A DNA stretch of 60,586 nt from Thermomucor indicae-seudaticae (Eukaryota > Mucoromycota > Mucoromycetes > Mucorales > Lichtheimiaceae), in contig JSYX01000021.1 of assembly GCA_000787465.1 (NCBI GenBank), positions 1 to 60,586 of the forward strand. The letters are read 5' to 3'. This document shows, in pieces, positions 45,919 through 58,045 of the stretch. Both the position numbers and the translations under genes were made by a program. The notes beneath the pieces are model-generated. The model did not search any database. It was not told where the DNA came from and saw only the letters and a list, made by a program, of their open reading frames with translations. Positions within the stretch are counted from its first letter, which is position 1; the number at the start of each line of letters is the position of its first letter.

Positions 45919-46978
45919 TTATGTATACAACGGTAATCGGGCCACACGATTGCCCATCTTTACTGTCACTTTAGCCGCAGAGAGCCAAACTGCGCTTAAA
46001 TCCTCAATGAAGTTTTCAGGAACACGAGGAACAACCCTCTCCAGAGCGTCTTTACAAAGTGACCACACAAGGCTAGCATGGAATCGCGCAGGCTAAGATG
46101 GCAGCAAACCTTTTTAGGACAAGCAATACAAACCAAAGTGGCGCGCACGCTCACTTACTCACTCACCTTGTAAAACGTCGGCTGGTTGAATCGTTCCAAC
46201 ACGCCATCCACTAACCTTGATAATTGCAAGAGCTATACATACGCCACAATTCATTCACCCAACCTCTTTTGCTTGTAATGAATTGTATGTAGTTTTACCT
46301 CGTTGTATCCTGCACCGATTTCAGCCGTGACAAACGATCTTGTTCCTTCGTCGTTCGTGAGCACAGAAAGTTGCGCAAATGATACATTGATGCTATGCAT
46401 ACAATTTCATTTTTTTTTTCATTCTCATACGATGCCGCGCAACGTTCTTACCTCTTCAATGTCGTGTTCTTCAATACTCTCTTTAATGACTCTACAAAGT
46501 TCTCCAATTGATGTTCTTTGAAATACACACATCGACTCAGGCTGATATGTAGCCGTTCATCCTCATGCTCAATATCATGGCTGTCCTTGATGTTCTGCAG
46601 GAGGAATCGCTTTATTTGCATGATCTCTTCGGATACTGGCACTGAAAAAAAAAACGGTTGGCACAGTACACCACAAGCCAATGTATGTGTATACACGAGA
46701 GTTGTTACCTTCCACGTAAACATGAGTCGCCCAATTGTTTTGTAAATGGGGGTGGGTCCGAATTCGCCCTTGATGTAATGCTGGATCATCGCGAGACCGG
46801 GTCACTAAGTGAGAAGACTCAGCACGCGCACCTTCCTTCTCTGGTCTGGCGCAGAAGCCACAGCTTTCTTTTTCTTTTTACCAGGTGCGAAAAATGATGG
46901 TAATGCAGGCATCGTGCCTATCGGTTCTGACGATTCTTCTTCTTCCTCGCTACTTTCATAATCTACCAGAGATTGCAT
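45919..46978 (-). CDS. USB1: U6 snRNA 3' phosphodiesterase (USB1/Mpn1 family)
   Basis: USB1 is a nuclear 2H phosphodiesterase that trims the oligo(U) tail of U6 snRNA. Exons in order are 46882-46978, 46709-46831, 46452-46641, 46299-46392, 46167-46232 and 45919-46092, giving 247 residues with all phases matching. After an acidic start and a short loop comes DDPALHQGRIRTHPHLQNNW, then NWATHVYVE. The first catalytic H-x-S motif is LHISLSR and the second is RFHASLVW; between them runs SFAQLSVLTNDEGTRSF, typical of the family. The first intron is placed as 46832-46881 (50 bp, short for this genome). Without it the N-terminus and the DDPALHQ block lie in different frames, so this is the weakest join. 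Confidence 0.9.
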
Positions 46979-48317
46979 ACTTTGGCACGAGAAGAGAGAG
47001 AGAAAAATTGTGACTTTTCAGGCCTAACATCGCGTTCTTTCTTCCTTTGCTGCTGGACATTGGACGCTGAGAACACCTTCTGTTTTGCATAGGAACTAGG
47101 TCAAACAAAGCTAAAAGTATATATCCTATGATCCACGCCCGAAAAAGGCTTTTCGAGTGATGACTTGGTCTGGTATAACGCTGCGTTTATTGTCAGTTGC
47201 AGCCGTTTCTTTTTTTTGGGCGCTTCTTTATGCTTTGTTTTTACTAGCAAGGTCATTTTGTCCGCGCGTGCAGACAACGCGACCGCTTCAATCAAGCCTG
47301 TATGTCTGTGTGGTCCGTCATTACGTCCCGGACAGCTTTTGCCTCCCAGGCACAGTGCAAAGGCGCATTGCGGTTTAATAACGAAAAAAGAAGATGCCTG
47401 CCATCCCTTTCCGCTCAACGCGCACAGTCCCCTTGAGAAAGATGCCGACTTTAGCACACAGCTCATACGTTCAGACGCTGCATTTTTTTAGCAGAGAACA
47501 CCTAGTATATGAATCTGGACTGAAAGCTGTGTTTTCCTGCTACCTGTCGCTTGCTGACAGCAGTTTCGCTGAATCCATCGACGAAAAGAAGCTTGATGAG
47601 AAGAACGATGATGACTATCCAAGGCACATTGGCTTTTCAGCGTCGTGCCGATCATATATATACTTTTATGCAGCCAAGGTGTAAGCCTTCATTAAAAAAG
47701 CTCTTGGTGTTCCTGACCGATCTATCGGATAGGGTCTTGGATTGTCCATAGCAGAAAAAATGTTGGCGCGCTTTGCTTTACCCTCAAGGCATTCGGCTTT
47801 ATATATGTAATTTTTTCAATGTTTATCAAGCTATTCGACCATTTGAAACGCAAAAATCACACATAGAGAACTTTATACAAGTTCTACAAGATACCAAGAG
47901 ACTTAACAGCAGCTTCCAAGAGCTCAAGGAGAGAAACGCGGCAGACGAGGCCCCAACAGGAATTTTTTTGGGCAACACGCTAATTTCGTTCTCAGCATTA
48001 CACGGGACCAGTGTCATTCGCACCGCGCGGTCTCGCTTGCAAAACCCTCTCTCTAACGCTTATACTCACTCACACACTCTCTCACACACTCACGCCTTAA
48101 CTTTTTTTTTACACGGCTCCACTCCCCCTGTGCGGATTATAAGGTGAGTACTTCTTTAGCTGACCTTGGAAAATTATATCCACCTTTCCCTCCCTCTCTC
48201 ATTGCACTCATCATGATGAGCGTTACTGATCCTCTTCTTTTCTTCCCTTGTCGCGCGCGAAAAAATATTTCGATTGCCTTACCCCCCCTTATGAATTTTT
48301 CATGATACTAGTTCGTC
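46979..48317. other. Intergenic between USB1 and the HMG gene
   Basis: 1.3 kb without a supported gene. A plus-strand frame at 47157-47378 begins with a hydrophobic helix, and one at 47773-48147 contains a helical stretch (SHIENFIQVLQDTKRLNSSF), but neither has a domain or a splice partner. A CA/CT-rich tract lies at about 48065-48095 and T/C-rich sequence leads up to the HMG start. Confidence 0.4.
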
Positions 48318-48781
48318 ATGCCCAAAGAAACCACCAAACAAACCAGGCGCAATACCGCGGCAAAGAAGACCAAGTCCGGTCCCAAGCGTGGTCTGTCGGC
48401 CTACATGTGCTTTTGCAAGGAACAACGCGCCAACGTCATCAAGGAAAACCCCAATGCGTCTTTCGGTAAAGAAAAAGATGACGCGTTCTTTTGTCTGATC
48501 GCGGGTGGTTCTGCTAACGAAATTTTTTTTTTCTTGCCAGGCGAGATTGGTAAAAAGCTCGGTGAAAAGTGGAAGAAAATGACGGATGAAGAAAAGGCCG
48601 TAAGTTCATATGCCAATCCAACTCTTGAACAGTTTGGTGCTCATCGCTTCCTTGTTCGTAGCCTTACATCAAAATGGCCGATGAAGACAAGAAGCGCTAT
48701 GAAGCCGAAAAGCATGAAGCGGAAAAGACCGAAAAGAACGACGCCGCGGAAGAAAAGGAGGAAGAGGCTGCTGAAAAATAA
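48318..48781 (+). CDS. NHP6-like HMG-box protein
   Basis: A small DNA-bending chromatin protein. Exons 48318-48465, 48541-48599 and 48662-48781 give 108 residues. The basic N-terminus (KETTKQTRRNTAAKKTKSGP) is followed by one HMG box: KRGLSAYMCFCKEQRANVIK, then GEIGKKLGEKWKKMTDEEK and PYIKMADEDKKRYEAEK. A short acidic Glu-rich tail ends EEEAAEK. Yeast Nhp6 lacks the acidic tail, so this is slightly closer to animal HMGB in layout, but it has only one box. Phases of both introns match. Confidence 0.93.
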
Positions 48782-49028
48782 ACCGCGTCATCGATCTTAA
48801 TCTTTCTCTCTTTTTTTACCCAAGTGCATTAGGGACGCCTACTAGTAGTTAGCCTCGCATCTTTTCTTTCTCTCTCTTATACATCATTCCTGTTTTCATA
48901 TACGAATATGAGTCTTTTTTTTACTTTGCGCTTCCGTTGCTTGACATGTGGGAACGAATGCTGTCTCTATATATAAGGGCGTGTATGAATGAACTCAATG
49001 GTAAGCAAGATGGATGAACAAAAACGTT

Positions 49029-51368
49029 CTATGACAGGATGGTTTCAAATAGACTACTTGGATCCTTAAAATCATTATGAACAACGTTCACAAGCCAGTA
49101 TCGATCACCAATCTCTCGTAGCAGCTTGGCTGTTGCGCTGCCAGGCGCATATTGCTGTTCCCACTCTGTCCACAGTGCATACGCCTCGTCCTTTTACATC
49201 ATTCGAGTCTTAGACCGCTGTTGAACAATGTCCCACCCCCAAATGGTTGCTCTAATAATAACATACCCGCCAAGCCTCAAAGCTGACTCGTTCGATGATG
49301 GTCGGCTGCACGACTTCTTTACCAGGAAAAATGCCCCACGTCACTGCGTTCTGAGCCTCAGGATCATCCAGATTTGTCTTGAATTCGCCTTGTCGGTTCG
49401 ACGCAAAGAATGTGATATATGGATCTTTGGCAAACCGGGCCAAGAGTTCGGGTAACTGCTGATCAGACACAAAAAATTCCAAGAAAGCCTATGAACGGCG
49501 CTTCCTGTCAGTTGCTTGGGTTATGTCTCTCTCCAAAAGGTGTTTCTTTCTACCTTTTGGTATACATAGCCACCCTTGGGTCCCCAGCCATACACCGGAT
49601 CGTCGCTCTTGGCACCGTTGACGGCTGGCTGCGAAGCTACCGTCCAATATCCGTTCTCGTTGATCGCCGCAAGCCGCTGCTGAATCGTGTCTGTTTCTGT
49701 CTGAAGAGGCTCCTCACACCATGGTAATGTCTTTACTTTTCCATTGATATAGTCAATAAATAACTTGGTAATGTCCTCGGCGCTTGTAGGATGACCCCAT
49801 TTAGCTGCTGCTTCGGATGTCTAAAGCGAACACGATGAATGAAACATACAGTGCCAATATACACAAGAAACCAGGCCATTACCGGCAAGATCTGATTTGC
49901 AGCATACGTCGTCTCACCAAAAGCTATTTGGCGACTATTTAGCATATAAAAGAGAATAATACTGCCACCCCCATCTATTACCTGGTGACCTTGCATCACC
50001 GTAGCGTCCGTTCGGGAACTCGTCCCAGTTTTCCACCTGTGCCGCGTCCCGGACAGCAGCTAGCGGCGTCAGCTTATCGTTCATCTAAAAAAGTCACCAC
50101 GCTTTTAATATACAGCCCGTACAATGACACTATTCGTTTTATACCAGGCCTACAGATGACTTTCCAGTAACCAGTGCTTCTTGAGGCGCGAGTCCCAGGT
50201 TCCGTAGGATAAGTTTTGCAGATCTCTCGAGGTTGAGGGTGGATATATGAATGCCACTGACATCTTTGCACTCCAACAATCGCTTAATCATGTCAACCGC
50301 CAGTTGCACACCATAATCTTTCACCTTTTGATCATCACCCTATATCTCTTCTTAAGTATATGCATAAACTACTACTACTACTCGCTCTCATTCCTTTTTC
50401 TTACCTTGATCGAATCTAAATCATCCAATATATGTTTCGGCACTTTGATTTTGCAAAGATTCAGGATACGACGGAACGTCTGGTACGTAGCAATCGGCAT
50501 GATACCCGGAATAATCGGCACCGTGATGCCTGGTACGTAATCATTCGAACCCACATCAGTTTTCTTCTTCACCATTCAAGTTCGTCCCAAAAGAAAAAAA
50601 AACACTGACCCATCTCGCGACACGATTTCACCCACTCCAGAAACGTATCGACATCGTAAAACAGTTGCGTCATGATAAAGTCTGCACCACAGTCCACTTT
50701 GGCCTTCAAGTACGCCAGATCTTGTGCCTTGTCCGGTGTGTCCATGTGTCCTTCAGGATACCCCGCAACACCAATACAAAAGTAATCGCCGTATTGCTCC
50801 CGGATATAGCGCACCAGGTCCGCTGCATGATGGAAGCCATGATCACACGGTGTCCAGTACTCTTGTCCACGCGGTGAATCGCCACGGAGTGCCATGATGT
50901 TCTGAATTCCGGCTTCCTTGGCTTTCTAAACGTTAGCACCCACAAAAAAAGACGATCCTTTCAATAAGTTGTGCTTGCTCGTCGTTGGACACGCTATTCT
51001 AACCTGTAACGCCAGATCGATCGTCGCCTTCTCCATGTTGGTGCAGGTCAAGTGCATCACAGTCTCCAGACCGTACACGCTCTGTGCCGTCGTGCACACT
51101 TCCAACGTGCGCTCCTGTGTCGAACCACCAGCTCCCCACGTACATGAAATGAAATCGGGTCGAAGCCGCGCCATGCGGCCCATGCGATCAAATAAATTGG
51201 CTAAACCCTGTCATTCTTCACTCTAGCTTTTTTTATTTCTCTTTACATGTCAAATACTTTTATCCTTCTTTTCTTCCATACCGCTTCAGTTTTGGGTGGG
51301 AAGAACTCAAAGGAACATGTAGGTCGATTCTCGGCCTGCGCTTGTTTGATCTTGTCAATGACCTTCAT
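49029..51368 (-). CDS. Methylenetetrahydrofolate reductase
   Basis: Reduces 5,10-methylene-THF to 5-methyl-THF, the methyl donor for methionine synthesis. About nine exons. It starts MKVIDKIKQAQAENRPTCSF and the catalytic Glu lies in SFEFFPPKTEA. The TIM-barrel half continues with FISCTWGAGGSTQERTLEV, MHLTCTNMEK, MALRGDSPRG, CIGVAGYPEGH, GADFIMTQLFYD and VPIIPGIMPI. The C-terminal regulatory half, found in eukaryotic enzymes, includes ENWDEFPNGRYGDARSPAFG, WGHPTSAED and YGWGPKGGYVYQKAFLEFF. It ends SSLFETILS. Fungi carry two forms (MET12/MET13 types); I cannot say which this is. A broken partial copy lies immediately upstream. Confidence 0.95.
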
Positions 51369-51519
51369 GTTTCAAGCCCAAAATAAGGCGGGCGCAGGAT
51401 TTTGCGCTAGTAACTGATCATCTTGGTGCTGGGTGTGAATCCCATGATTGACTTTTTGGATGACAAACGATGAAGGCATATGCACAACTGATATACATCG
51501 CTATCCGTTTTCTTGGTCT

Positions 51520-52638
51520 ACCTGGCCAGCAGGTATTTTCAGTTCTTGGAGGATAAGCCTTGACGGTTTTCAAGATTAAAAAGTTAGTTATATGGATGCC
51601 ACTGACATCCTGGCACTCCAGCAATCGTTCTATCATGTCAATAGCTACTTGCACACCATATTTTTCAACTTTTTGCTCATCCTCCTACATCTCTTATCCA
51701 AGTATATGCATAAGCTACTACTCGCTCTCATTCGTTTTCCTTACCTTGATTGAGTCTAAATCTTCCAATATATGTTTTGGCACTTTGATTTTGCAAAGGT
51801 TTACAATACGACGGAAAGTCTGACAAAAGACGCAACTGGCATGATACCCGCAGTGATCGGCACCGTAATACCTGTATCATTCTAACCATCAGTTCTCTTC
51901 TTCACCATTCAAGTTCGGAATCCAGTTCCCCAAAGAAAACTGACCCATCTCACGACATGCTTTGGCCCACTCAAGAAATGTATCGACATCATCAAATAGC
52001 TGTGTCACAATAAAGTCTGCACCACAATCGACTTTGGCTTTCAGGTACGCGAGGTCTTGCGCCTTGTCCGGTGTGTCCATCTATCCCTCAGGGTACCCGG
52101 CGACGCCAATGCACCATACTGCTCTCGGATGTATCGGACAAGGTCCGCTGCATGATTGATAAGGGGGTCCAATACTCTAGCCCACGCGGTGGATCACCAA
52201 TATATTCTCGATACCCGCCTCCTTTTGCTTTCTGCACACGAAGGAATAAGGCTTATTCAAGCACAGCACAGCGCGCTCGATCTAACCTGTCATGCTAAAT
52301 CGATCGTCGCCTTTCTCCATGTTGGGTGCACGTCAAGTGCATTACTGCGTCAAGTCCGTACTCGTTCTGTGCTGTTGTACCAATGTCCAAAGTACGTTCG
52401 AGCGTAGAGCCAACCCGACGCCACAGGTACATGAAATAAAAATCAGGACGAAGCCGGGCCATGCGATTATATCAATTCGCTAAACCCTGTCATTCCTCAC
52501 TCTACTGCCTTTTTTATTTCTCTTCATACAGAACAAACGCGCCTTGTTCTTTTCATATCGCTTCAGTCTTTGATGGAAAGTACTCGAACGAAATAGTAGG
52601 TCGGCCTGCGCTTGCTTGATTTTGTCAATGATCTTCAT
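51520..52638 (-). pseudogene. Partial, decayed tandem copy of MTHFR
   Basis: Covers the region equivalent to the first 1.2 kb of the intact gene, same strand, starting MKIIDKIKQAQA at 52638. It retains long matching stretches ([27 protein letters not shown]) and intron positions, but has lost function. Right after the start it frameshifts. At 52081-52083 a TAG replaces the His codon before MDTPDK. A small deletion removes the segment after the PEGH-equivalent region, and further shifts separate the exons. It has no C-terminal regulatory half. Its end lies about 150 bp upstream of the intact gene's start, so it arose by partial tandem duplication. Confidence 0.9.
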
Positions 52639-52700
52639 ATGGATCGATGAGAGGGAAAAAGAGACGCGTGTGGGGCTTCTTTTTGGCAGGTGAAACTGAC

Positions 52701-54604
52701 TCATTGTGAATCAACATCCACCACGCTGCGACTCAACAAGGCTGCAATGACCGCCATCAACCCGCCGAACCTCAAGACCCATGCAACACCCACTGAGCTC
52801 TCCGAAGAAGACGCATCCGATACGGCAAAGATCAGTGCAGCAATAATCGCAACCACGAACTGGGGGAATACAACGTACATGTTGTGCACGCCCAACACGA
52901 TACCCGCATCTAATTCACGCCGATTGTCCTCCAGAAGCAGCGGCGTCGTTTCTTCCTGCTCGCTCGCGTGCTCAAGAACGAGGTACTCGCCAATCAACGC
53001 AAAAGGAATCCACATCGTAATCGCCCACGAGATTCCGAGTAAGCCGAGCAGTAACGTCGCCCCGGATACAGACTGAATCAATACCGTCGAAAGCATCGCC
53101 ACCGCAAACACAACATGGGACATCGTATACGTGTTCTTCAGGGAAATCAGGCCATGGGCCGTCATGAACGGAAGCACCGTACCGGCAACGACCGAAATCA
53201 CCGCATACATCAGCAGTGCAAACGATCCTGCACGCGTGCCCTTGTCCCAATCTCCTTCTCCCTTTGGATTCGTCTTGAAGTAAATATCAGAAACCCAGGT
53301 CGTGCTTTTGACATGTCAGTTGCTTCAACTGGGCTAAATATAGATCAGCACCCCACCTGTAAAACAGGAACGGAAACCATCCCATCCAAGCAAAAAACTG
53401 AACATTGCAGAGTCTCTGCACAGAGCTCGGCAGATGCCGTAGGGATCGCCAAATGTGCACCAGTGACTGATGCCATGGGCTGATACATCAAAGTTAGAAC
53501 AAAAAAAGAAGCCCCCCGTGCCATGATTTCGTAGCAAGTTACGTGCATTGGCTTTCTCTCCGGATCATCAGGCTGATAGGGTACTTCTGTCACAGACAGA
53601 CAAGTAACGCTCATCGCCAGGATAAAGACGAGCACTCCCGCGACGCAGTACACCTTCATCTGCGAGTCGCCCAGCGCCGGAAAGTACTTTACGAGATCCA
53701 CATAGCCCGTAAAATATCCAATCACGTTCGTGATGTTGCTCAGGTTGCTCGCCATCGCATTCGCCGTGTCCTGTTGCGTCATCGGAAATACGTCCAGGAT
53801 CAATGAACGACAGCACGCCTGGACCGCGTTCAAAGAGAAGTCTAAAACGTAAAATCCAGTGACGGCCACAATCACTGCAAGCGTCTTTATCTACGAAAAT
53901 AAAAAAGCCAAATGATTGACACGGTTCTTACTACTGTTCAGATCCAAAAGAAAAAATAATAAACATACTGTGTCGTCGTTGTCGGACCAGAGACTGCCAA
54001 TCTCCTTCGCGTAGCCAACACACAACATCGATAAGCAGACAAGAACGCTGCCTCCAATGATGAACGGCCGTCGGCGGCCCATCCGTAGCGTGCACGTATC
54101 GCTAAACGACCCGATCAACTAAAGAACCGCATCAGACTCCCATCGTTTGTTTCTTGAAGAACGTTTAAGGCATCTGTACCGGCTGCACGATCAAGCCTGT
54201 TCGCGACAAATCAATGGACTATAAGATGGCGTCATCCATTTTTGTCTTTTTCTTTTTCGCGACTTCACCTGATAAGGGTCCCGCAAGCCAGACCAAGGCT
54301 GTCAACTCTTTGGATAGCTCCAAGGAAAGCAGATAAGGTGTACCGTACCTATTAGAAGTGCGAATGTCTATAACATGGCCTGAATAGATGGGTACACTGT
54401 GGAAGGGTGCAACTTACGACAGTTCCACTGTCCCTGGACATCATGTTCTTATCATTAATGCGCGAGAAAATGAGGAGGATCGGGAAAGCCGATTAGAAAT
54501 TTACATGTGAACTGGATGCCCACCATACAAAAAGTGACCAGGAACAATTGCAATAGAGAGCGCTTCGGTCGATTATCAAGCGGTGAGGATGCGTTTATTG
54601 CCAT
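52701..54604 (-). CDS. Sucrose/maltose-type H+ symporter (GPH family, SUT1-like)
   Basis: A 12-helix plasma-membrane sugar importer. Several exons. The start is MAINASSPLDNRPKRSLLQL, followed by a first helix reading MVGIQFTWTVELSYGTPYLL across two short introns. Signature motifs: LVWLAGPLSG, LRMGRRRPFIIGG (the family's RxGRRR loop), DFSLNAVQACCRSLILDVFP, and FFAWMGWFPFLFYRTTWVSD in the second half. Later helices include VVAGTVLPFMTAHGLISL and GISWAITMWIPFALIGEY, and the protein ends SVVDVDSQ. Homologues include plant sucrose transporters, fission yeast Sut1 and animal SLC45. Which disaccharide it carries is unknown. Overlapping frames in the middle exon are shadows; the frame reading WRSLRHLPSSVQRL is the right one. 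Confidence 0.9.
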
Positions 54605-54713
54605 GGCGGGGAAAATTGATTGAAAAAGAAAAGAAGATAATTCAGTGTTCTGCAGAAAAAAAGTCTGTGGATTTGTAAGGCCAATTTGTGTCATAGCAAC
54701 AAGACAAATATCG

Positions 54714-56088
54714 CTATCGCAACTCTACTGCGAACTCTTGCGCAACGGCTGCGCGTACGCGTTCCTGTATGTCATTGATCTCTTCGTTTGTCACGTTTCT
54801 AAAGACAAGGCGCTCTTAGTTTGCAAACCTTTCTTGCAAAAAAAAATATCGTTTACCTGTCCATGGAGCGATAGAGGATTCGGTAGCAAAGACTCCGTCT
54901 CTTTGTTTTCGGATGGACAAAATCATCAATCTTTGTTTACGTAGCAAAGGACAAAATGTTAGTGGCATGCATTTTCTGTCTTCTACAAACAGTGGCACAT
55001 TAAACAAAAAACGTTACCAGTTTCACGTTCTCGACCAGATCACCGGCAACGTCACGGACCACTTCGCAAAAGTTATTTTCATGCCATGCACCTTCCGGCA
55101 GCCAGAACGATATATCCTTGATACAAGGCGGGTATTTCGAGAACGGCTGGAACTTTTGAATCTTGCCCGGCGTGAACTGATTAATGAACCGCTCGTCCTC
55201 AGACCAGAACAGACGAATATCCGGGATACCAAACAGCACCATCGCCAGACGTTCCAAGCCAAGCCCGAACGCCCACCCAATCTTGTCGTGCAGCCCGGCT
55301 TTTTTCATCAGTTCCTGCCGCACCACACCGCTGCCCAGCACTTCCAGCCACTCGCCCTTGTACTTGATCTCCACTTCCCAGCTCGGACTCGTGAACGGGA
55401 AATACGCGTCCACCCAGCGCACCTCCAGATCGGGTTCATCCGCAAACAGTTTCCGGACCAGCGTGTTGATCGTGTATTTCAAGTGTGCAGCCACGGGCTC
55501 CACGGCCTCCAGCGTGTGGCACGCCTGCACCGGGTTGTCCGGCTTGTCCAGCTGCTGCTCCGCTGTCTCATCCACAACCCGAATGTTCTCCAACACCCCC
55601 CTACTGCTCTGCTGCAGGTCCGCATCCACTTGCGTCCGCGCCCGCTTTTGGTCAAAGTACCGCAACCCTTCCATCTGGTGGAACACAGGATAGTGCGACG
55701 CGTCAATCTCGTCGCGCCGGTACACGTCCCCCGTGATCAGGAACCGGTCCGATCCCGAGCGCAGGCCCTGCAGCTGGTGCGCTGACGTATGCGCCCGCAG
55801 CATCGTCGTCGCGTTCAGGTAGTAGTTGTCAGACCGACTGCGGCTCGGATGATCCGGCGCAATCAATAAGTCGTCAAAATTCTGCTGCGTAGTCACAATC
55901 GGCGAGAAGTGGTTGAATGTCGCATAGTCCTGGAAATGCGATTCGATCAGCTGCCGGATAATCGAAATCGGGTGCCGAGGATGCAAATGAAGGTTGCGGT
56001 CCATGCGAGATAGGACCGTCGGTGACACATTCGTCCACGCGTCTCGAGGATACGATTGTCCATGCACAGTAATGCACTCATTCGTCAC
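54714..56088 (-). CDS. MSF1: Mitochondrial phenylalanyl-tRNA synthetase
   Basis: A single-chain class II enzyme that charges mitochondrial tRNA-Phe. The main exon is 55018-56088, followed by two short exons ending at 54714. It reads SYPRDAWTNVSPTVLSRMDR, then FSPIVTTQQNFDDLLIAPDH and TMLRAHTSAHQ. Motif 2 is GDVYRRDEIDASHYPVFHQM; motif 3 is GWAFGLGLERLAMVLFGIPD. The final exons encode the ferredoxin-like anticodon-binding domain (IDDFVHPKTKRRSLCYRILY). It lacks an alpha/beta two-subunit layout, so it is the organellar type. The ATG at 56088 gives little or no mitochondrial presequence, so a first exon upstream is likely but was not found. Confidence 0.93.
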
Positions 56089-56500
56089 TTGGCAATCTTT
56101 TAACAGTACAAGTCAGGGGGGGCCCAGGCCATAGAAACAAGTAAACAAAAAGAGGTATGCTCAAGGCTTGCCTGCGGCATGGGCAGAAGAGGAATACCAT
56201 GCTCTTCGGTGGTGGTAATGAAGACTTGTGTTGCGTACCACGGGCCACGCTCTTTGAGTTATCCTTATTGTTCGAAGCATTCCCTTTTAAGACATCAAGA
56301 CTGTACTAAAGCACTGGGTTTTCTTTCTCGGAAATCGGGGATTCTGTGCAGTTGTATCGGCTCAGCGTTGTTATTTTAACTTTCGCCATTTCTGTTTCTC
56401 ACGTTTCGCGTAAAGCGATACGAGACTCGTTCAAGGGCTACTCTTCTTAATTTGCTGAGACTATCCCTTTCCCTCTCTTTAGCACACATAACACCTCTCA
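56089..56500. other. Divergent promoter region, mtPheRS / small gene
   Basis: Holds the 5' end of the mitochondrial PheRS gene, probably including an unrecognised first exon, and the promoter of the 56.5-kb gene. Confidence 0.45.
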
Positions 56501-57118
56501 ATGGAGGAGGAGATTCGGCCTGCCATCAGCGTTCGTCAACGCGCTGCTGCCATAAACCGCTCTCTTATGGAGCAACAGCATGCAGAAACGTAAGAAAATC
56601 CGTTAGACGCGATGCTTGTCAATTGAACGATCTGAATGAATCACTGGGGTCACAGGAACAATAAACCACAACGAGCACCATGGCGGTCCGTGGGACTAGC
56701 TACGCTACAAGAAAGCTCCATGAAACAAGACTCCTCCTCCTCCTCCTTCTCTCGATTGCGTGATTCGGGAAATCGCTCAGTCATTCAAAAACGGCCACCG
56801 CCTGACGTCGTCGACACAGATACCAGAAAACACAGGCGCCTCAATGCTGACGTCTCCGAGCATAGAGTAAATCGACAACAGCTTCCAGCAAGGATACAAA
56901 GAAGGCATGAAGATGATGACCGTAGCCTGGCTTCGTTCAGTAGTAACCGTGCCGAAACCCTTGTCAGATCCAGGCCCAGTTCTTTATATCGTGCTTCTTC
57001 TTCTTCTTCTCTGCTTCAGAACGACACGATTGCGCGTTTATACGCTCGTTATCTTCAACACCAATGGGTTATGTTTCAAATCGAACAGAGCGGCGGGCAG
57101 CTGGAAGAAGCTGAATGA
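56501..57118 (+). CDS. Unrecognised 183-residue Ser/Arg-rich protein
   Basis: Exons 56501-56589 and 56656-57118; the 66-bp GT-AG intron keeps phase. It starts MEEEIRPAISVRQRAAAINR, has Ser-rich and Arg-rich low complexity through the middle (including DVVDTDTRKHRRLNADVSEH), and ends in a likely helix (DTIARLYARYLQHQWVMFQI). No known domain. The charged, disordered body with a helical end would fit a nuclear or complex-binding adaptor, but no function is proposed. Confidence 0.65.
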
Positions 57119-58045
57119 ATTTGTTATCGCTCCCAACTAAAATGGTCACTCGACTCTTTCTTCTTGGTGGATCAAAGTTGTCAGCGAGCGGGATGGTGTC
57201 AAAGACTGCATAACCCAATACGCACCGCAGGTGGATTGGATTAGAGTTATGAAATGATCGGTGTGCTACATTTATCACCTTGGAAACGCGGTCTGAGAGT
57301 TCACTGTTGGATTAGTGACATGACACTCGGACACAGACACAAAAGCCACGCTAGGAAATGGCTAAGATATGACTCAGCATGAGGGCTATCAGACTTGTTG
57401 ATCAGATGATCCCACTTGGATATCCCCTTTTGGTTTATTAGGCAGAAACCAATATATTTTGATCGCCACAGCTACCGATTAGATTATCATTGCTATACTT
57501 GTCCTTTGATGTTGAATTGCCAACGGGCAGCACTCCAGTGCGTGTTGATAAGTAATCCAAGTCTTAACGTGATGGCAATACATCCGGAGAAGTGACTTTA
57601 TCAAACGCTGATATCGGATGTTGTTTCGAACGGATGATCATAGCCTTTGAAAGAGCAGAAGTCCTATATTAATATGTACCCCACCATTTCCTCTCCTCCC
57701 TCCTTTCTCCTTTTATTCTTCTTGCAACATATTAGTCCAGCAACGTATATGTATGTATAGCCCATACTTCATAGCCGTAAAAGTGTGAACGGTCTCTGTA
57801 GCTAGTTGCCTTCGCGGGAGGAAGATTCGGCCTTACACTGAGGGGATTTTAGACTCGAAAAGTTGTCTTTTTTTCTTTATTGTTCTCTGGTTTAATTTAT
57901 AGTAATCGAAGAATAGGAAACACCAGGAAACTTGTGGAAATGTCTATACAAATATACCAAGATCAAGAAATATCAAGGATGAAGGAAATAAGCTCTCTCC
58001 GCGAGTATCTAGCGATTCCAAGTGACAGCTTCAGGAAACGTCACT
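57119..58045. other. Intergenic, no gene seen
   Basis: Nothing coding or structured is recognised in these 0.9 kb. Confidence 0.5.

Noticed and set aside
51368..52638. Second functional MTHFR gene
   Set aside because: Premature stop, deletion, frameshifts and lack of the C-terminal half make it a pseudogene.
53334..53537. Alternative frames in the sugar transporter exon
   Set aside because: Only the frame reading WRSLRHLPSSVQRL into FFAWMGWFPFLFY matches the family; the others are shadows.
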